Positions 11,273-23,097 are shown, counted from the first letter of the stretch. The stretch: 64,000 bases of DNA from Combretum micranthum (GCA_024138025.1 JAMXBD010001036.1:1-64000), one strand, 5' to 3'. Numbers and translations: made by a program. The notes: generated by a model from the sequence alone, not told the origin.

Positions 11273-11761
11273 CAGAGTTTTGTCCTTAAAACTGATTTGA
11301 CGTACCTTGTCCTTCAAATAACTCGAGATATTTTCTTCGGATCTCCTTCTCAGCTTCCCAAATTGCTTCATCAAATGCATGATTCCTCCACAATACTTTA
11401 ACATAGTGTATGTCCTTGTTCCGTAGCCTTTGGTTTTCTTATCCAATATCTTTACGGGATGTTCTTCATATGTCAGGTTTTCCTTCAGCTGAATCGGTTC
11501 CAATTCCAAAATTCTTTCTGGGTCGGTCACATACTTTCTCAATACTGGCACATGGAATACGTCGTGAATCCTGGATAGATTTGGTAGTAAAGCTAGCTGA
11601 TACACCAGATCTCTAACTCTTTCCAAGATTTCGAAAGGTCCAATATATCTCGGGCTTAGCTTTCCTTGTGTACGCATTCTCTTAATACTTTTAATCGGAC
11701 TTATCTTCATGTACACATGGTCACCTACTTTGAATTCGAGTTCCCTTCTTTTCAGGTCGGC
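11273..11761 (-). pseudogene. Integrase C-terminal region with degraded chromodomain
   Basis: The open frame 11252-11716 starts within the integrase C-terminal domain (KLSPRYIGPFEILERV, then LPNLSRIHDVFHVPVLRKYV). It continues into DLTYEE-like and 'PVKILDKKTK' sequence where chromoviruses carry a chromodomain that targets insertion to chromatin. After about residue 95 the frame shifts and the expected aromatic-rich chromodomain core is garbled. It belongs to the same former polyprotein as the integrase upstream. Confidence 0.75.
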
Positions 11762-12740
11762 CTAGCTCTTTTGCCTATCTTGAGCCTCTTTCATTTTTTG
11801 CTGGATTACCCTCACTTTATCGGTGGCTTCTTGTACCAATTCTAGCCCAATAGCTATCTTTTCCACTTCATCCCAAAATAGAGGGGATCTACAGCATCGT
11901 CCGTACAGAGCTTCATAGGGTGGCATCTGAATAGTTGAGTGATAGCTGTTATTGTAAGCAAATTCGATGAGATGCACATGACTATCCCAACTCCCTTTGA
12001 ATTCCAAGGCACAGCTCTCAATATGTCTTCCAGGGTTTGGATTGTCCGCTCAGACTGTCCATCGGTCTGAGGGTATATGCCGTACTAAAATGCAACTTGG
12101 TGCCCGAACTCTTTTGCAGACTTGTCCAAAACTTAGACACAAATCTTGGGTCTCTATCCGAAATAATCCCTGCAGGTATGCCATGTAACCGCACGATTTC
12201 CCAAATGTAGATCTTAGCTAGCTTTTCCATTGAATAAGTCATATTTATGGGTAAGAAGTGCCCGACTTGGTTAACCGATCCACTATTACCATACAGCATC
12301 ACAACCAGAAGGAGTCTTAGGAAAACCACACACAAAATCCATAGTTATCTGATCCCATTTCTACTAGGGAATGGCTAAAGGCTTTAATAATCCGCTGGCC
12401 TTTGGTGTTCTACTTTCACTTGTTGGCAAACTGGGCACTTCATCACGAAATCTGCTACATCTCTTTTCATGCTGTTCCACCAATAGTGGCTTTTCCAATC
12501 TTAGTACATCTTGGTACCTCCCGGATGCATGGTATAACCGGAGTTATGAGCTTCACTCATTATTTCTTTCCTCAACTCTTCGTCTTCCAACACACACAAC
12601 CTTCCCTTCATTCTGATTACATCCTCATCATCTATTGCAAAGTCAAGGTACTTCCCTACTTGGGTTTCCCTTTTAATCTTTTGTATCACTTCGTCATACC
12701 TTTGGGCTTCCTTGATTCTTTCTATTAGGGTTGGCTCCAA
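11762..12740 (-). pseudogene. Integrase, zinc-binding and catalytic core, broken
   Basis: Minus-strand frames carry an HHCC-like segment (EAHNSGYTMHPGGTKMY, about 12501-12560), a core piece with GIPAGIISDRDPRFVSKFW at about 12120-12190 (second catalytic Asp region), and FAYNNSYHSTIQMPPYEALY with GRCCRSPL at about 11880-11960. These are split across at least three frames. In an intact element this enzyme inserts the cDNA into the genome. Confidence 0.8.
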
Positions 12741-12960
12741 TGCCAGATTGGCTATCTCAAGCTCAGCACTTTGGGCTATGAACTCAATCTTTAACTTCTC
12801 AAAATCCCTAATCAGATCTCTTTGACTTGTGATTAAGGCGGCTACTTCCCCATAATTTTTCCGACTTAAGGCATCCGCGACTGCATTAACTTTCCTGGAC
12901 AGTAATTTATTCCCAAATCATAATCTTTTATTAGTTCTAACCATCTCCTTTGTCTCATAT
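12741..12960 (-). other. RNase H to integrase linker, decayed
   Basis: Continuation of pol without a clean frame. It lies between the RNase H ORF and the integrase zinc-binding region. Confidence 0.5.
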
Positions 12961-13800
12961 TTAGCTCCTTTTGTGTGAACAGATACTTAAGGCTCTTATG
13001 ATCCGTGTATATCTCAACCTCTGTCCATAAAATAGTGTCCATAGTTTCAAGGCGAAGACAACTGCGGCCAATTCCAGATCATGTGTAGGGTTTCTGCTCG
13101 TGGGTCTCAACTGTCGAGAAGCATATGCAATAACTTTCCCTTCCTGCATTAATACGCATCCAAGGCCATTCCTTGAGGCGTCACTATGTACCGTATAGGA
13201 CTTTTCCGGGTCCGGTAGAACCAAAATCGGTGCTGATACCAGTCGCTGTTTCAACTCCTGGAAACTCTGTTCCCTCTTATCTGTCCAAACGAACTGCTCA
13301 TTCTTTTGGGTCAACTGAGTCAGTGGCTTGGCTATCTTTGAGAAATCCTTCACAAACTTGCGATAGTAGCCAGCCAATCCCAAGAAACTTCTTACTTCAG
13401 TAACCGTTTGTGGCTGTTTCCATTCTACTACAGCCTTAATCTTTTCGGGGTCAATAGATATTCCTTCACCAGTTACCACATGTCCAAGAAAAGATATTCT
13501 GTCCAACCAAAAATCACATTTGGACAATTTGGCGTACAACTTGTTTTCTCTTAAGGTTTGCAACGCCAAACGAAGATGTTCCTTCGTGTTGTTCCTTGGT
13601 CTTCGAATATATTAGGATATCGTCTATGAAGACTATCACACACTTATCCAAAAGTGGCTTGTAAACCCTGTTCATGAGATCCATAAATGCAGCTGGTGCA
13701 TTAGTCAGCCCAAACGACATCACCAAAAACTCGTAATGTCCATAATGAGTACGAAAAGCTGTCTTTGGTACATCCTCAGGCTTTATTCTTAACTAATGGT
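12961..13800 (-). pseudogene. Reverse transcriptase C-terminal half and RNase H
   Basis: The frame 13514-13726 holds [18 protein letters not shown] and the catalytic [10 protein letters not shown] (DD pair at about 13625). A frameshift joins it to 12961-13569: [34 protein letters not shown] (RT thumb) and the RNase H start with [13 protein letters not shown] and an '[11 protein letters not shown]' helix. These are classic Ty3/gypsy RT-RNase H features. Together they would convert element RNA into DNA primed by tRNA-Met. Frame changes near 13560 and 13000 show it is inactive as it stands. Confidence 0.9.
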
Positions 13801-14110
13801 ATCCCGAGCACAGATCAATGCATGAAAACACACAAGCCCGTTGCAGTTGATCAACAAGTCGTCAACTCTTGGCAGAGGATATCGATTCTTGATAGTTACC
13901 TTATTTAACTCACGATAATCGATACACAATCTCATTGATCCATCCTTCTTCTTTACAAACAAGACAGGTACGCCCCATGGTGTCACACTTGGTCTTATGA
14001 ATTTCTGATCCAAAAGTTCCTGCAATTGTGGCTTTAACTCCTTTAATTCGACCGGTGCCATCTGGTATGGTGCTTTGGATATCGGTTTGGTGTTTGGAGC
14101 TAAGAAAATC
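13801..14110 (-). pseudogene. Reverse transcriptase N-terminal part (fingers and palm)
   Basis: Within the 265-codon frame 13789-14586: [20 protein letters not shown], then '[20 protein letters not shown]' and [20 protein letters not shown], the standard Ty3/gypsy RT entry motifs. The frame leaves RT homology after DDL, before the expected 'FSKIDLRSGYHQ' segment, near 13850. Confidence 0.85.
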
Positions 14111-14645
14111 TCAAAATCAATTTCTCTTTTTGGTGGTAATCCAGGCAAAATTTCTGGAAACACATCCAAATATTCATTTACCACCAATATATCCCTTTCT
14201 TCCTGAGTTTCCTCTTCGTCCAAGACACCTTCAATAGGTATTATCTCTTCATCCTCCATCATCATTTCAAAAGAGTTTAACCCAAACCTTTTTGGGACTA
14301 GGGTCTCTCTTACAAATTCCACTTTTCCTCCCGATTGATCATAGAAACACACTATCCTCTTTTGGCAATCCACTATTGCTTTTACCTTACTTAGCCAACT
14401 CATTCCGAGGATAACTTCGTATTTACTCATCTCCAATATTATTAAATCACTTTTGGAGTGGTGCTCGTGAATTTCCAATGGACAATCCTTTATTAATTCT
14501 CGGGTTGACACAACACTTCCAGTAGGTGTCTTAATCCTCAGACTAACAGTAGTTGTGGCTATAGGTAATCCAAGTTGATTAGCCAAACTAGTGGTGATGA
14601 ACGAATGTGTCGCTCCCGTGTCAAAAAAACATAAGCCTCCATTTT
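14111..14645 (-). pseudogene. Retropepsin-like aspartic protease
   Basis: The active-site triad DTGATHSF is encoded at about 14600-14622, just upstream of the ORF's first Met at 14586 and in frame with it. Downstream are [18 protein letters not shown] and the link to RT. It would release gag and pol proteins by self-cleavage. It is readable as a single frame from about 14640 to 13850, the best preserved stretch of this pol. Confidence 0.85.
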
Positions 14646-14903
14646 ATTCACCCGTATGTGTCTGAGGTCAACAAACATCCATCACTTATCAACCCTAAAA
14701 CACTCTCAAAGCTACCTACATGGGGTTCTTAACTTCCAGCTTTCCCAAATATATAATTTAATTCAGACAACAATTAAATAAATAAATTAACTTTTAACTT
14801 AAGAGGTTTCTGTTACTAACCTGTCACTAGCCGCCATTGTGCCGTCACTTTGATCCATGGCTGCCAACTCCACTTCCTCATCCTCATCTTCCTCTACCAT
14901 CCA
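14646..14903 (-). other. Gag-to-protease linker, no clean frame
   Basis: AT-rich, with several stops in all minus frames. It probably includes the gag C-terminus and protease N-terminus after decay. Confidence 0.4.
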
Positions 14904-16234
14904 CTAGCCTTCGAAGTTATATAGCCTCATCCCATGCATTGCCGAAGCTGCACGGCTCCCACTTTTACTACCCGACCTCATAGGGTTGGTATTGCTAGAA
15001 GTCCCAAAGGGTCGAGCGGCCGCACTTTTTCGTTGGGAACATTCAGAGGCCAAGTGCCCCTTTTCCTTGCAAATAAAGCAAGTCACGACCATCTTCTTTG
15101 GGCACGTATAAACCATATGGCCAACATCGCCACAGTAATAACACTTGTTCCTCAACAATGGGCATTACCTAGGAGCATGAGTCCCCTTGCATTTCCAACA
15201 AGTGACATTGGCCTTAAACTGAGTCGGCTTCCCACTAATGTCATCCTTAAATCCCTAGTACGGTCTGTACCTCTTTCCTTTAAATCCTGAACTTGAGGCA
15301 TCAAACGGCCTTTTTCCAAACACTCTTTTGTCAGGTTCCTTGTATTTCCTTTTCTTGGCCCCTTCAATCACTCGGGCCTTTTCCACCATCTCAAGGTAGG
15401 TCCTTACTCCAAATTCTTCCAATTTAATTTGTAATTCCTCATCTAGACCTCCTAAAAATACCTGTTTCTTCAACTCCTCACTATCCCTGAAAGACTTAGT
15501 GCATATTGCAGCAAGTGGACAAACTCAGTCTAGTACTGTTCCACAGTTCTCCCCTTTTGTTTAACATGGAGGAAGTTAGCACTATACTTTACTCTCAAGC
15601 TAGAGGGAAAGTAATTGTCCAAGAATTCCCAGTGAAAAGTTTCCCAGGTAACCGGGAAGTCAAGCTTCTTCTCTTAGAGTCCCACCAGACCCTCGCATTA
15701 TATCTCAACATATAAGTTCAATATTCCAATTGAAATAAGGTGGAATCTCATATGCAGCAAAAGATCGCTCAATTTGAGCTAACCAGTCCTCGGCTTCATC
15801 AGGTTTACCAAACGCTCCATCAAAATACCGGTTACTCTTAATGAAGTCCGTAAAGAGCTTCGGTGAGGCCTTCGTATGGTGGAGGTGGTGGCAGGGCACA
15901 TTGTAGGAATGCTCCTCCTGTGGAGCAGGTGCTTCAGCAGTCACTTCCCGTGATCTGCAGGTGGTGGTGGATGTGGAGCAGAATCCCGGACACTTTGTCC
16001 TTGGTGCGGGTTCTGAACGGGTTTTGGTTTGGATGAATGTATTCAAGAGATTGGCTAATTGTCCAATCGCATTCAACACATCACCCTGCTGATTCTGGGT
16101 GCACTCCTTGGGTTTGGTTGGGTGGCCGGTTGGTCGGCTTCGTTCGGGAGAGATTCTTGCTCCGATTCCGAATCCGTCGGTTTCGTCTGTTTACACATTG
16201 TTTAATAAATTTTAGTATTTTTAGAACGTTTTAA
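14904..16234 (-). pseudogene. Gag, multiple frameshifts
   Basis: The piece 15705-16079 has NAIGQLANLLNTFIQ and then FIKSNRYFDGAFGKPDEAED, the same capsid start as in the + strand gag. The piece 15255-15473 has KKQVFLGGLDEELQIKLEEF (capsid end). The piece 14904-15158 has knuckles CYYCGDVGHMVYTC and CFICKEKGHLASEC followed by an Arg/Ser-rich tail. The central capsid (about 15475-15700) is shredded by indels. Confidence 0.85.
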
Positions 16235-16745
16235 CTTTTCAAGGAAATTAATTCGTCAATCGAGGTTCACAATTTTGCCGGAATTCGGAAATCAAATTTC
16301 AAAAAGGAATTAAATTTCATAATCTTCATATAATCATAAGGGAAAACAAAAGAATTCACACATAGGGAAATAAATTGCAATCTCAAAATAATAACATGAA
16401 TGAATGAATGCTCATGCAGTTTATATGTGGTTAATGCTCTTTATGTCTAATGTCTAGCATGCTTGATTTCCATAACTTCCTTCTTTTGAAATAAACATGA
16501 TCCTTCATTGCTTTAGCGAGCCATACAAAACATTACATCGAAGATTTTTGTCCACAAAATTTGGCTAGCTATACTCTAGTTCCTATTCTAAACATTTTTC
16601 CCTATTCCCGAAAACACAACAAAATACAGGGAAAAAGAAAGAACAAAATACTAACTATCCAGAAATCCTAAGGCAAATTGGCATCCCGCATTGCCTACTA
16701 CAAAATGAGAAAAACAAGGACTTCACTTGGACTTCAGGGGTTAGC
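16235..16745 (-). other. Untranslated spacer upstream of gag
   Basis: About 500 bp of AT-rich sequence between the acidic ORF and gag, with no coding potential recognised. A pyrimidine-poor TAAACAG near the gag side could be a splice acceptor; this is weak. Confidence 0.35.
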
Positions 16746-17870
16746 TATCATCTCAGCCTTCACTCGTCACTAGCACCATTAGAGGTCGAACTAGAAGGTC
16801 GTCTCCTACTAGCAGAACCACCATCGTCCTGTCGGACGAACAGACTAAGGTATTCCCTTACATTCATCCTCCGCCTCCTAGCGGGTCGGACTAAAAGCTC
16901 TTGATCTTGTTCTTCACTTTCCTCCTCTTCTTCTGTTCCTTGCCCCTCCCTTGGGCTCACTTCTTCCTCATCACCTCTTGCTTCAGGTTCACTCACTTGG
17001 TTCTCCACTACTTCGGTTTCTCTCATAGGCTCTTCACCCACATTTTCTACTTCCATAGGCTCGGGAGCCACGGGTTCTACTACTGCCAGATCACAGGTGG
17101 ATATTCACCCTCAATATAAACATCCCTCCATATCATGGGATCTAATTCAGGCTCTACCCTTCCACTATAGGTATCTCCAACACTCGATTAAAATCCCACA
17201 CAATTTGTTAGGTTCCGGATTCACTTCACTTCGGCTCAATGGGTGGGGTAGGGGTTCTGGGACTACATTTTCCTCCCAATTAGGATCCTCCTCGGGGTCC
17301 TTCTTCTTTCCTCCTCACTTCTTCATCATTTCATTATTCTCTCCAATCACAGGTGCACCATTCAATTGCATACCTACGTCACTGGCGAGGTGGAATGATC
17401 ACACGTGGTGGAAGAATGTCTAGGTAAATTGCATGCCATGTAATATGGTTCCAGGCATCCGCTATGTTCCAATCATGGTGGTCATACAAGTCATCATGGG
17501 CATACACATATAGAGGCCTATAGGGATCCATACCCTAAAGTCGGAGGGGTCCGGTTTCCCTCATTCTTCAAGATAAAAGTGGCTTCCTTAGTCATGGGCT
17601 CATGCCCATATTCTACCATGATCTTTCTAAGGTATAGATTGTCTCCAACTTGGTCCAATTCCTTCTTCCCATAGGGTCTATCTCAGTTGGTCAACCACAG
17701 ATGCCCATCTAGTATATCTTAACCCTTCTTTCCATAATCTGAACATCTCCCCTATAGTCCGGGGGCCTGGCTAGAGCAAAATCCTCACACAGCTCTCTTA
17801 ATCTCAATCTGTATTCCACCATGGTCTCATCAGTTCTTTTGGTGAAATTCTAGCTCGTTCCTGGTCTCAC
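16746..17870 (-). pseudogene. Unrecognised acidic ORF between primer site and gag
   Basis: Reading from 17870 down: a first segment (MVEYRLRLRELCEDF, Trp-rich) shared with 7451-7748; a Tyr/His/Asp-rich segment (YVYAHDDLYDHHDWNIADAW at about 17450-17510); a Lys/Pro/Glu-rich linker; then a well-open 103-codon acidic stretch (17071-16760) with many Glu, a basic RPARRRR patch and a Ser-rich end. At least four indels or stops separate the pieces. I do not recognise the family. Its place suggests an extra element protein upstream of gag. Confidence 0.5.
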
Positions 17871-18007
17871 CCAAGGAGACCTACAACAAGGTAAGACTCC
17901 TAATTAGACTTGATCAAAGAGAGATAATTTCAACTCTATTTTAACCTATCAATTAAATTTCTAAGTTCAGTTTCTTTTAATTCTATTGTCTTGTTTTATA
18001 ACCTAGT

Positions 18008-18019
18008 GCTCTGACACCA
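18008..18019 (-). other. Primer-binding site
   Basis: Reverse complement TGGTGTCAGAGC, one mismatch from the tRNA-iMet complement. It is 8 bp inside the LTR boundary at 18028. Confidence 0.85.
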
Positions 18020-18027
18020 ACTTAAAC

Positions 18028-21000
18028 TATCGCGCCCCATAGGGGTATCCTAAATGTAACAGTCCGCCACATGCTATATAAGACTCTCGAATTTCTATCC
18101 GAACCCTTCGGGAGTCTTGTATAGATGTAAAACGTCCCTTTACAACAATAGAATACTCTGTTCAATGGAGTTGAGAAGTTTAATGTGTCATTCATTAGCC
18201 ATAGATAATAAACCAAAACACATATATATAGATTACAAAGTCTAAGGGGCATTCCCTCGCAAAATAATATTAAGTCTATTACAGTCATCCAGAGTCCCTT
18301 AGTTTCCAATGGAAGTCTAAACAAAATCGAAGTAAACTTCTAAGGGAAACTCCTAGCTCTGATACCTAAGCAGTGGCCTGCCTTTGCCTAAGCCAAATGA
18401 ATTCATGCTACAACATGTAAAAACTATAGGGGCGTAAGCTAACTAGCTTAGTGAGTGAAAACTTCCATATCACAATTAAGACAAATCATTCAAGCAAGTG
18501 GTTATTCAAACAAGTGATATGCATTAAACAAATGAGTTCAACAAACATATGACCAGCCGGAAATCATATGTGGATGGACTTGCGCCCTCCATCCCGGGTT
18601 AGCAGATTAACGAATCCTGCGGTACGACGCCGTTTAAGCTCACGGTCAACTGAATAATATTTCGTTTTATGGATCACGATTAACCAACAATTTCGTTTTA
18701 TGGATCACGATTAACCAATATATTCGTTTTATGGATCACAAAAAACCAACAAATGCTGATGCTCCATTCCCGTCATGATATGAATGAGTTCAATTATAAT
18801 TGAGGTCCAATAGTAGATTAATCCAATTCTTTTAGGTGACCAACCAATATTTGCAGACAATCAATTATAACTCCTTGCTATACAAGCAGTAGCTTAACAC
18901 CCAGTTTCGATATTCCTTAAGTTCAACTTCACACATCAACAACAAACAAGTATATAATTCCCAAATACCCCATCATGCATATTCATATTTATCTTTGCCT
19001 AAACAACTAATGCCACTATCATTACAATCACAAGCAATAATTGAAATCAGAAGTAATACTCACTCGGCCATGGTACACCGGTCTCTTAATAGTAGTAGTT
19101 AGGTGGTAGGGTATCGTCGTGCTCGGGATCACCTACCAAATAAGAACAACCTAATAAGAATCTCATCACTTAAATAATTCAAGCTATGCATCTAAGCTAG
19201 ACAAAATCGGAATTCTCGCTATTTGCAGAAGTTCCAACTTAAAACGGCCATAACTTGGTCATTTTTACTCGGAATTTCGTAAATTTTATATCGATCTCTA
19301 TCTACTTCAAAAGATCTATCTATTTCTAATATTTTTTCAAGTTTTGAACATTAAGGTCACGGAAAGAGGGATCAGATCTGCTCTGTAACGTTTCCATTTC
19401 CGAAAAATTGTTCGCATTTAGTAAAAATGTTTCTAGTTGATGATTCATGTATAGATGGAATATGAATGAATTCCTAATATGAATGTCATGTAATGAGCCA
19501 ATATATGCATGATCTTGATAATTTTTATAATGAACTCTTAAGAACTCCTAATTATTATAAACTCCACAATAGCCATTTCTTAAAAATCTATCTTTCCAAT
19601 TTTTGCATCTCCTAGGGTTTTAAGATTTTATTCTTAGAATTCATTTACTATCTAAATAAAAATGAGTCTCCATCATCTATACTATCCAAGACCTTCATTT
19701 CTTCATAGAAATTCACATTTTTCACTTGGCAAATATGTTTTTAAACAAGCTTTTCACAAAAATCCGAATTTTGGAAATTTTCATTTCTTGCATTTTTCCT
19801 ATGAGAAAACTTGTTTAATGCATCAAAATTTGAAGCTTTACTATATCTATTGCCTAAGGATTCATTTAAACATAAAACTTGCAATTTGAGCTCAATACTA
19901 GGTGATTACATATGCACCATCTCAAATTACGAATTTGATAATTTGATCACTAACTCAAAATTTTCCATTCTAACTCCACTACTTGTTTTACATATTACTC
20001 ATGTCTAAACTCATTTTAACTTGTAAAAATCATTCCTTAGAGATACCTATTACATAAGCCTTTCATTTTTCATGAAAAATATGAGTTTCAAAGTGGTTTC
20101 AAGGGTTTTTAAAATAGGTTCCAAATTCCATCCGAATTTCCACTTGGCATTTCTAGCAAAATCTTTTCTTTTCAAGTTTCTTGTCTCCTATACATGAAGA
20201 TCTATCATCTAACACATCTATATACATGCAAGGCTAAGATTTTATGATCATTAATGCATGAAAGCTCAAGATATCCACATGAACATAAATATAAATAAAA
20301 ATATGAGCGTCTAAACACTAGATCTACCACATATAGTGCATGAATCATGAGTTTCATGGCATGACATAACTTTCTATGCAAGATCTATACTTTACATGTG
20401 AACAAGATGATATTCCAATAAAAACTCCTTTAAACACAAGATCTACTTCTTGTGATGGCTTAATATTCTTGTATTAGTGTTTTCTTGTCCCTAGCATAAG
20501 CTCATTGGGATTTAAAGTGGAAAACACTCAAGAATAGTCTTGCCATTACAAGATAATGTAGGAATAAAGCTTAGAATCATCACCTAAATGGAGATTTGGA
20601 GATGAAAAGAAGGTGAAACAAACTTGTGAGTGAGTGTGTGTGTGTGTGTTGGCTTACGGCAACTCTGGGGTAGGAAGAGAGAGTTTTACTTCTTTTGCAA
20701 TTTTTGAATTAGTGAAAAATGAGAAGAGAGAGAGAACATAAGCTTATATATTACTTGGATTAGGTAATTGAATAAAAGGAGTAAAAATAAAACAAATTTG
20801 AGGGGAAATCGGGAGGGGGTGCGCCGGCCTTGAGTGTGGGAGGGAGAGAGAGAATTGAAATTTTGATAAAATTTGTAATTTATGTAATAAAATGTAATAA
20901 CTAATTAGGAAACAAAATTTCTTGGAAAAGAAAATTGTAATGAGTAGTTGTAAGGATGTAAGAATAGGGTATGGGTAGTGTGTAGTGTAGGTTCTTCTTG

Positions 21001-21431
21001 TGAATAGTAGACAAGACTTCTACTTTACCGGTTGTAGAGAAAATACGGGAAAAAGGCTATAACTGAAATTTTTATAGCTCGAAAAATTATAAAATATATA
21101 TTTTTGAAATCCTTATAAAATTTTGATTCTAATGAATATTCCGGAATATTTTTCTGAGTTTCTGGTCCAGGGGCACGTTTTTCCGTAATTGGGCTCGGAA
21201 AGGCCCGGAATAAAAAATTTTCCGAATTTAAAATTTTCTAAGGTTTAAAATATACTCTAAAACAATAATTCATATTCATTTACTTTATAAAACTTCTTTT
21301 ATTATGAAATCGAAGGAAAGCCGGATTTAGGGTTTCTAAGCTTTTCTCATAAAACTTAAACTGGACTGGGTTAGGGTTTTGCTTTTCGATTCCTGGAGTT
21401 CACTTGACTATTAAGAATACCGGGGTTTACA
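18028..21431 (-). repeat. Long terminal repeat, 3404 bp (right copy, 5' LTR)
   Basis: It aligns with 7956-11256 throughout. Its primer-side terminus has decayed (GGGGCGATA instead of GGGGCGTGACA). It carries about 130 bp not present in the left LTR (roughly 21275-21405) near its U3 end, flanked by short TTCAYTT direct repeats. TATATAAG is at 20743-20750. The U3 end abuts pararetrovirus sequence at 21432. Confidence 0.9.
20743..20750 (-). promoter_or_regulatory. Putative LTR TATA box (right LTR)
   Basis: TATATAAG followed by a CT-rich stretch, identical to the left LTR copy. Confidence 0.5.
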
Positions 21432-22382
21432 CTCATCATCCTCTTCTCCTGTGGATATTGATCTGTCATCATATGACCTAAATCTTAATGAGTATGTGCC
21501 ATATGGGTTTAGATACATCAAACTCCCTATAGGAACTCTTTGTGTCTCACTTACCATGTTCTTGTTTACATTCCATTCTTCTCCTTCTAAAGCAGAGGAA
21601 TCTATTTCCATGGGTTCTATCATCTTTATTCCTTTTGTTGCCATAGCATCTATGATTCCTTTTATGTCGAGCTTATAAGATATTTCACTATTATTTATTG
21701 TTTTACAAATAAAGCTAATATCTATAAGGAAGTTCTCACCTATGTGATCTTCATATCCTTTACTTTGAAGTCCTATCTCCATGTTGTTGAGATTGTTTAT
21801 TGAAACCATGAAATTAGGTGCACAGTAGAATAGTCCCTTTCCACTATTTACATCTATCTCTATGGTTGCAAATATGGCCTTTCTTATATCGCCTTTCCAT
21901 GATTTATCCATTAACATAACTAGGACCTTTCCTCCTATCTTTACTCTTGTTAATCTTCTAACTCCTATAACAATTAGCCCAAGATGGACTAAAGTTTTGC
22001 CTGACTTTTTCAGCTGCCTTAAAGATTCTTTTGTGACTAACCTTATGTTTAATGGCTCTATTGTGACTGAGATCCTTTCTTCTCTATTTGACCTAAACAA
22101 CCTTGTTTTCCAACTTAAGATTCCTGCTTGGTACAATCTCCTAAGGTTTAATAGAGTAATGACATGGTTCGAATAGATTTCAACATCCTTGTCTATGTCT
22201 GCTGCTTCTTCCAAATCTATCATATGATCACCTTGTCTTCTTCTTCCGATGTTTAACCTATCCAAAATTCCTACTCTAGAGGTGGTTTCTATAAAACTTG
22301 TACTAGGTCTAGGGGATTGTAAAACATGAGATTCTCCTGTGAATGGTCTAAGTCTATCTAAAAACCTTGCATTATCTTGCAT
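21432..22382 (-). pseudogene. 30K-superfamily movement protein, pararetroviral, C-terminally cut
   Basis: The open frame 21411-22382 (323 codons) is long for this region; its last 7 codons are LTR sequence. The central part (about residues 90-250) shows the alternating beta-strand pattern of 30K movement proteins, including the HLGLIVIGVRRL strand, a DKSWKGD segment and the conserved GYED motif. In viruses this protein moves virions or nucleic acid between plant cells through plasmodesmata. The N-terminal about 60 residues are Arg/Ser-rich. Continuation beyond residue about 316 is lost to the LTR junction. The open frame may mean a recent integration or chance. Family confidence is good, genus unknown. 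Confidence 0.75.
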
Positions 22383-22492
22383 GTTATACCTTTCACCTTG
22401 CCTGTTATTCCTTTCCTCACTTTCATCTTCTACTACCCTAGTTTCCTATGGTTCTTGTGATTCTCGAAACATGTTTACTTTGAAAGAGACTT

Positions 22493-22846
22493 CTACTCTC
22501 CTTTCATAAAATAAACCTTTGGTTTGTTTCCTTCTTTCTTTTCAACTGGTAATCTTTCTAGCCTTCTTATTATTTCTTCTAATTCCTTTTGATGATTATA
22601 ACTATCTTCTCCTATGCCCTTTCTTTTCAAGACTTTATCTAAGCTACGACTCAACTTATTGACCTTTTGGTGAAGCCTAACCAGTAATGCTATAATTGTG
22701 TTGTTTTGCTTAATTGTGGCCTTTATGACATCATTTACTGGTTCTATATTTCCACAAAACCCCTTGGGTGGTTGTACAAACTCCTTTGTGTCTTCTAAGG
22801 CAAATATGTAGTCTTCATCTGCATCTAAGCCACCATGACTAATCAT
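22493..22846 (-). pseudogene. Pararetroviral ORF segment just upstream of movement protein
   Basis: 117 codons with an acidic N-terminus (DADEDYIFALED), a middle with heptad-like hydrophobic spacing (NNTIIALLVRLHQKVNKLSR) and a Lys-rich end. It lies 110 bp upstream of the movement-protein frame and may be the N-terminal part of the same polyprotein separated by a frameshift, as in polyproteins that begin with a virion-linked segment. No specific family is recognised. Confidence 0.5.
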
Positions 22847-23097
22847 TCTAAGAATGTTTTCTTTATCTCCTGTACCATTCTTTCTGTTCCTTTTCCTAAA
22901 TCAGCTAACCTTGTTGCTTCTTTCCTTAATTCCTTTATTACTAGATCTTGATTTCATTTTACTTCTTCCTTCTGTTCTTGTCTTATAGCATTTATATGTT
23001 ATAACTCCTTTAACTTCCTTTCTATATCGACCTATGTTTGCTTTATGTAATCAACCTTTTCTATTATCTCCTTAACCTGTTTATCTTTTACTTTCAT
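22843..23097 (-). pseudogene. Short coiled-coil ORF, pararetroviral, broken
   Basis: It starts MKVKDKQVKEIIEKVDYIKQ at 23097 and reads Lys/Glu-rich heptads, interrupted by two stops, to a TGA at 22843 that overlaps the start of the next ORF by a few bases. Small coiled-coil proteins in this position act as virion-associated proteins in some plant pararetroviruses. The function here is inferred from position and composition only. Confidence 0.45.

Larger units (their letters stand above)
7956..21431 (-). mobile_element. Ty3/gypsy chromovirus-like retrotransposon (Tekay/Del-like), decayed
   Basis: LTRs lie at 7956-11256 and 18028-21431, with the primer site at 18008-18019 and the polypurine tract at 11257-11269. 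Coding order on the minus strand is acidic ORF, gag, protease, RT, RNase H, integrase, chromodomain-like C-terminus. This is Ty3/gypsy order, and the C-terminal domain points to chromoviruses; the Tekay/Del label is a motif-based guess. All pol domains carry frameshifts or stops. The LTRs are near identical in the U3 half and a few percent diverged in the other half, suggesting fairly recent activity followed by recombination. Confidence 0.85.

Noticed and set aside
16901..17423. Plus-strand ORFs opposite the acidic ORF
   Set aside because: Antisense shadows of the minus-strand element ORF; Phe/Leu-rich as expected from antisense of Glu-rich codons.
21451..22176. Plus-strand ORFs opposite the movement protein
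   Set aside because: Shadows of the minus-strand frame.
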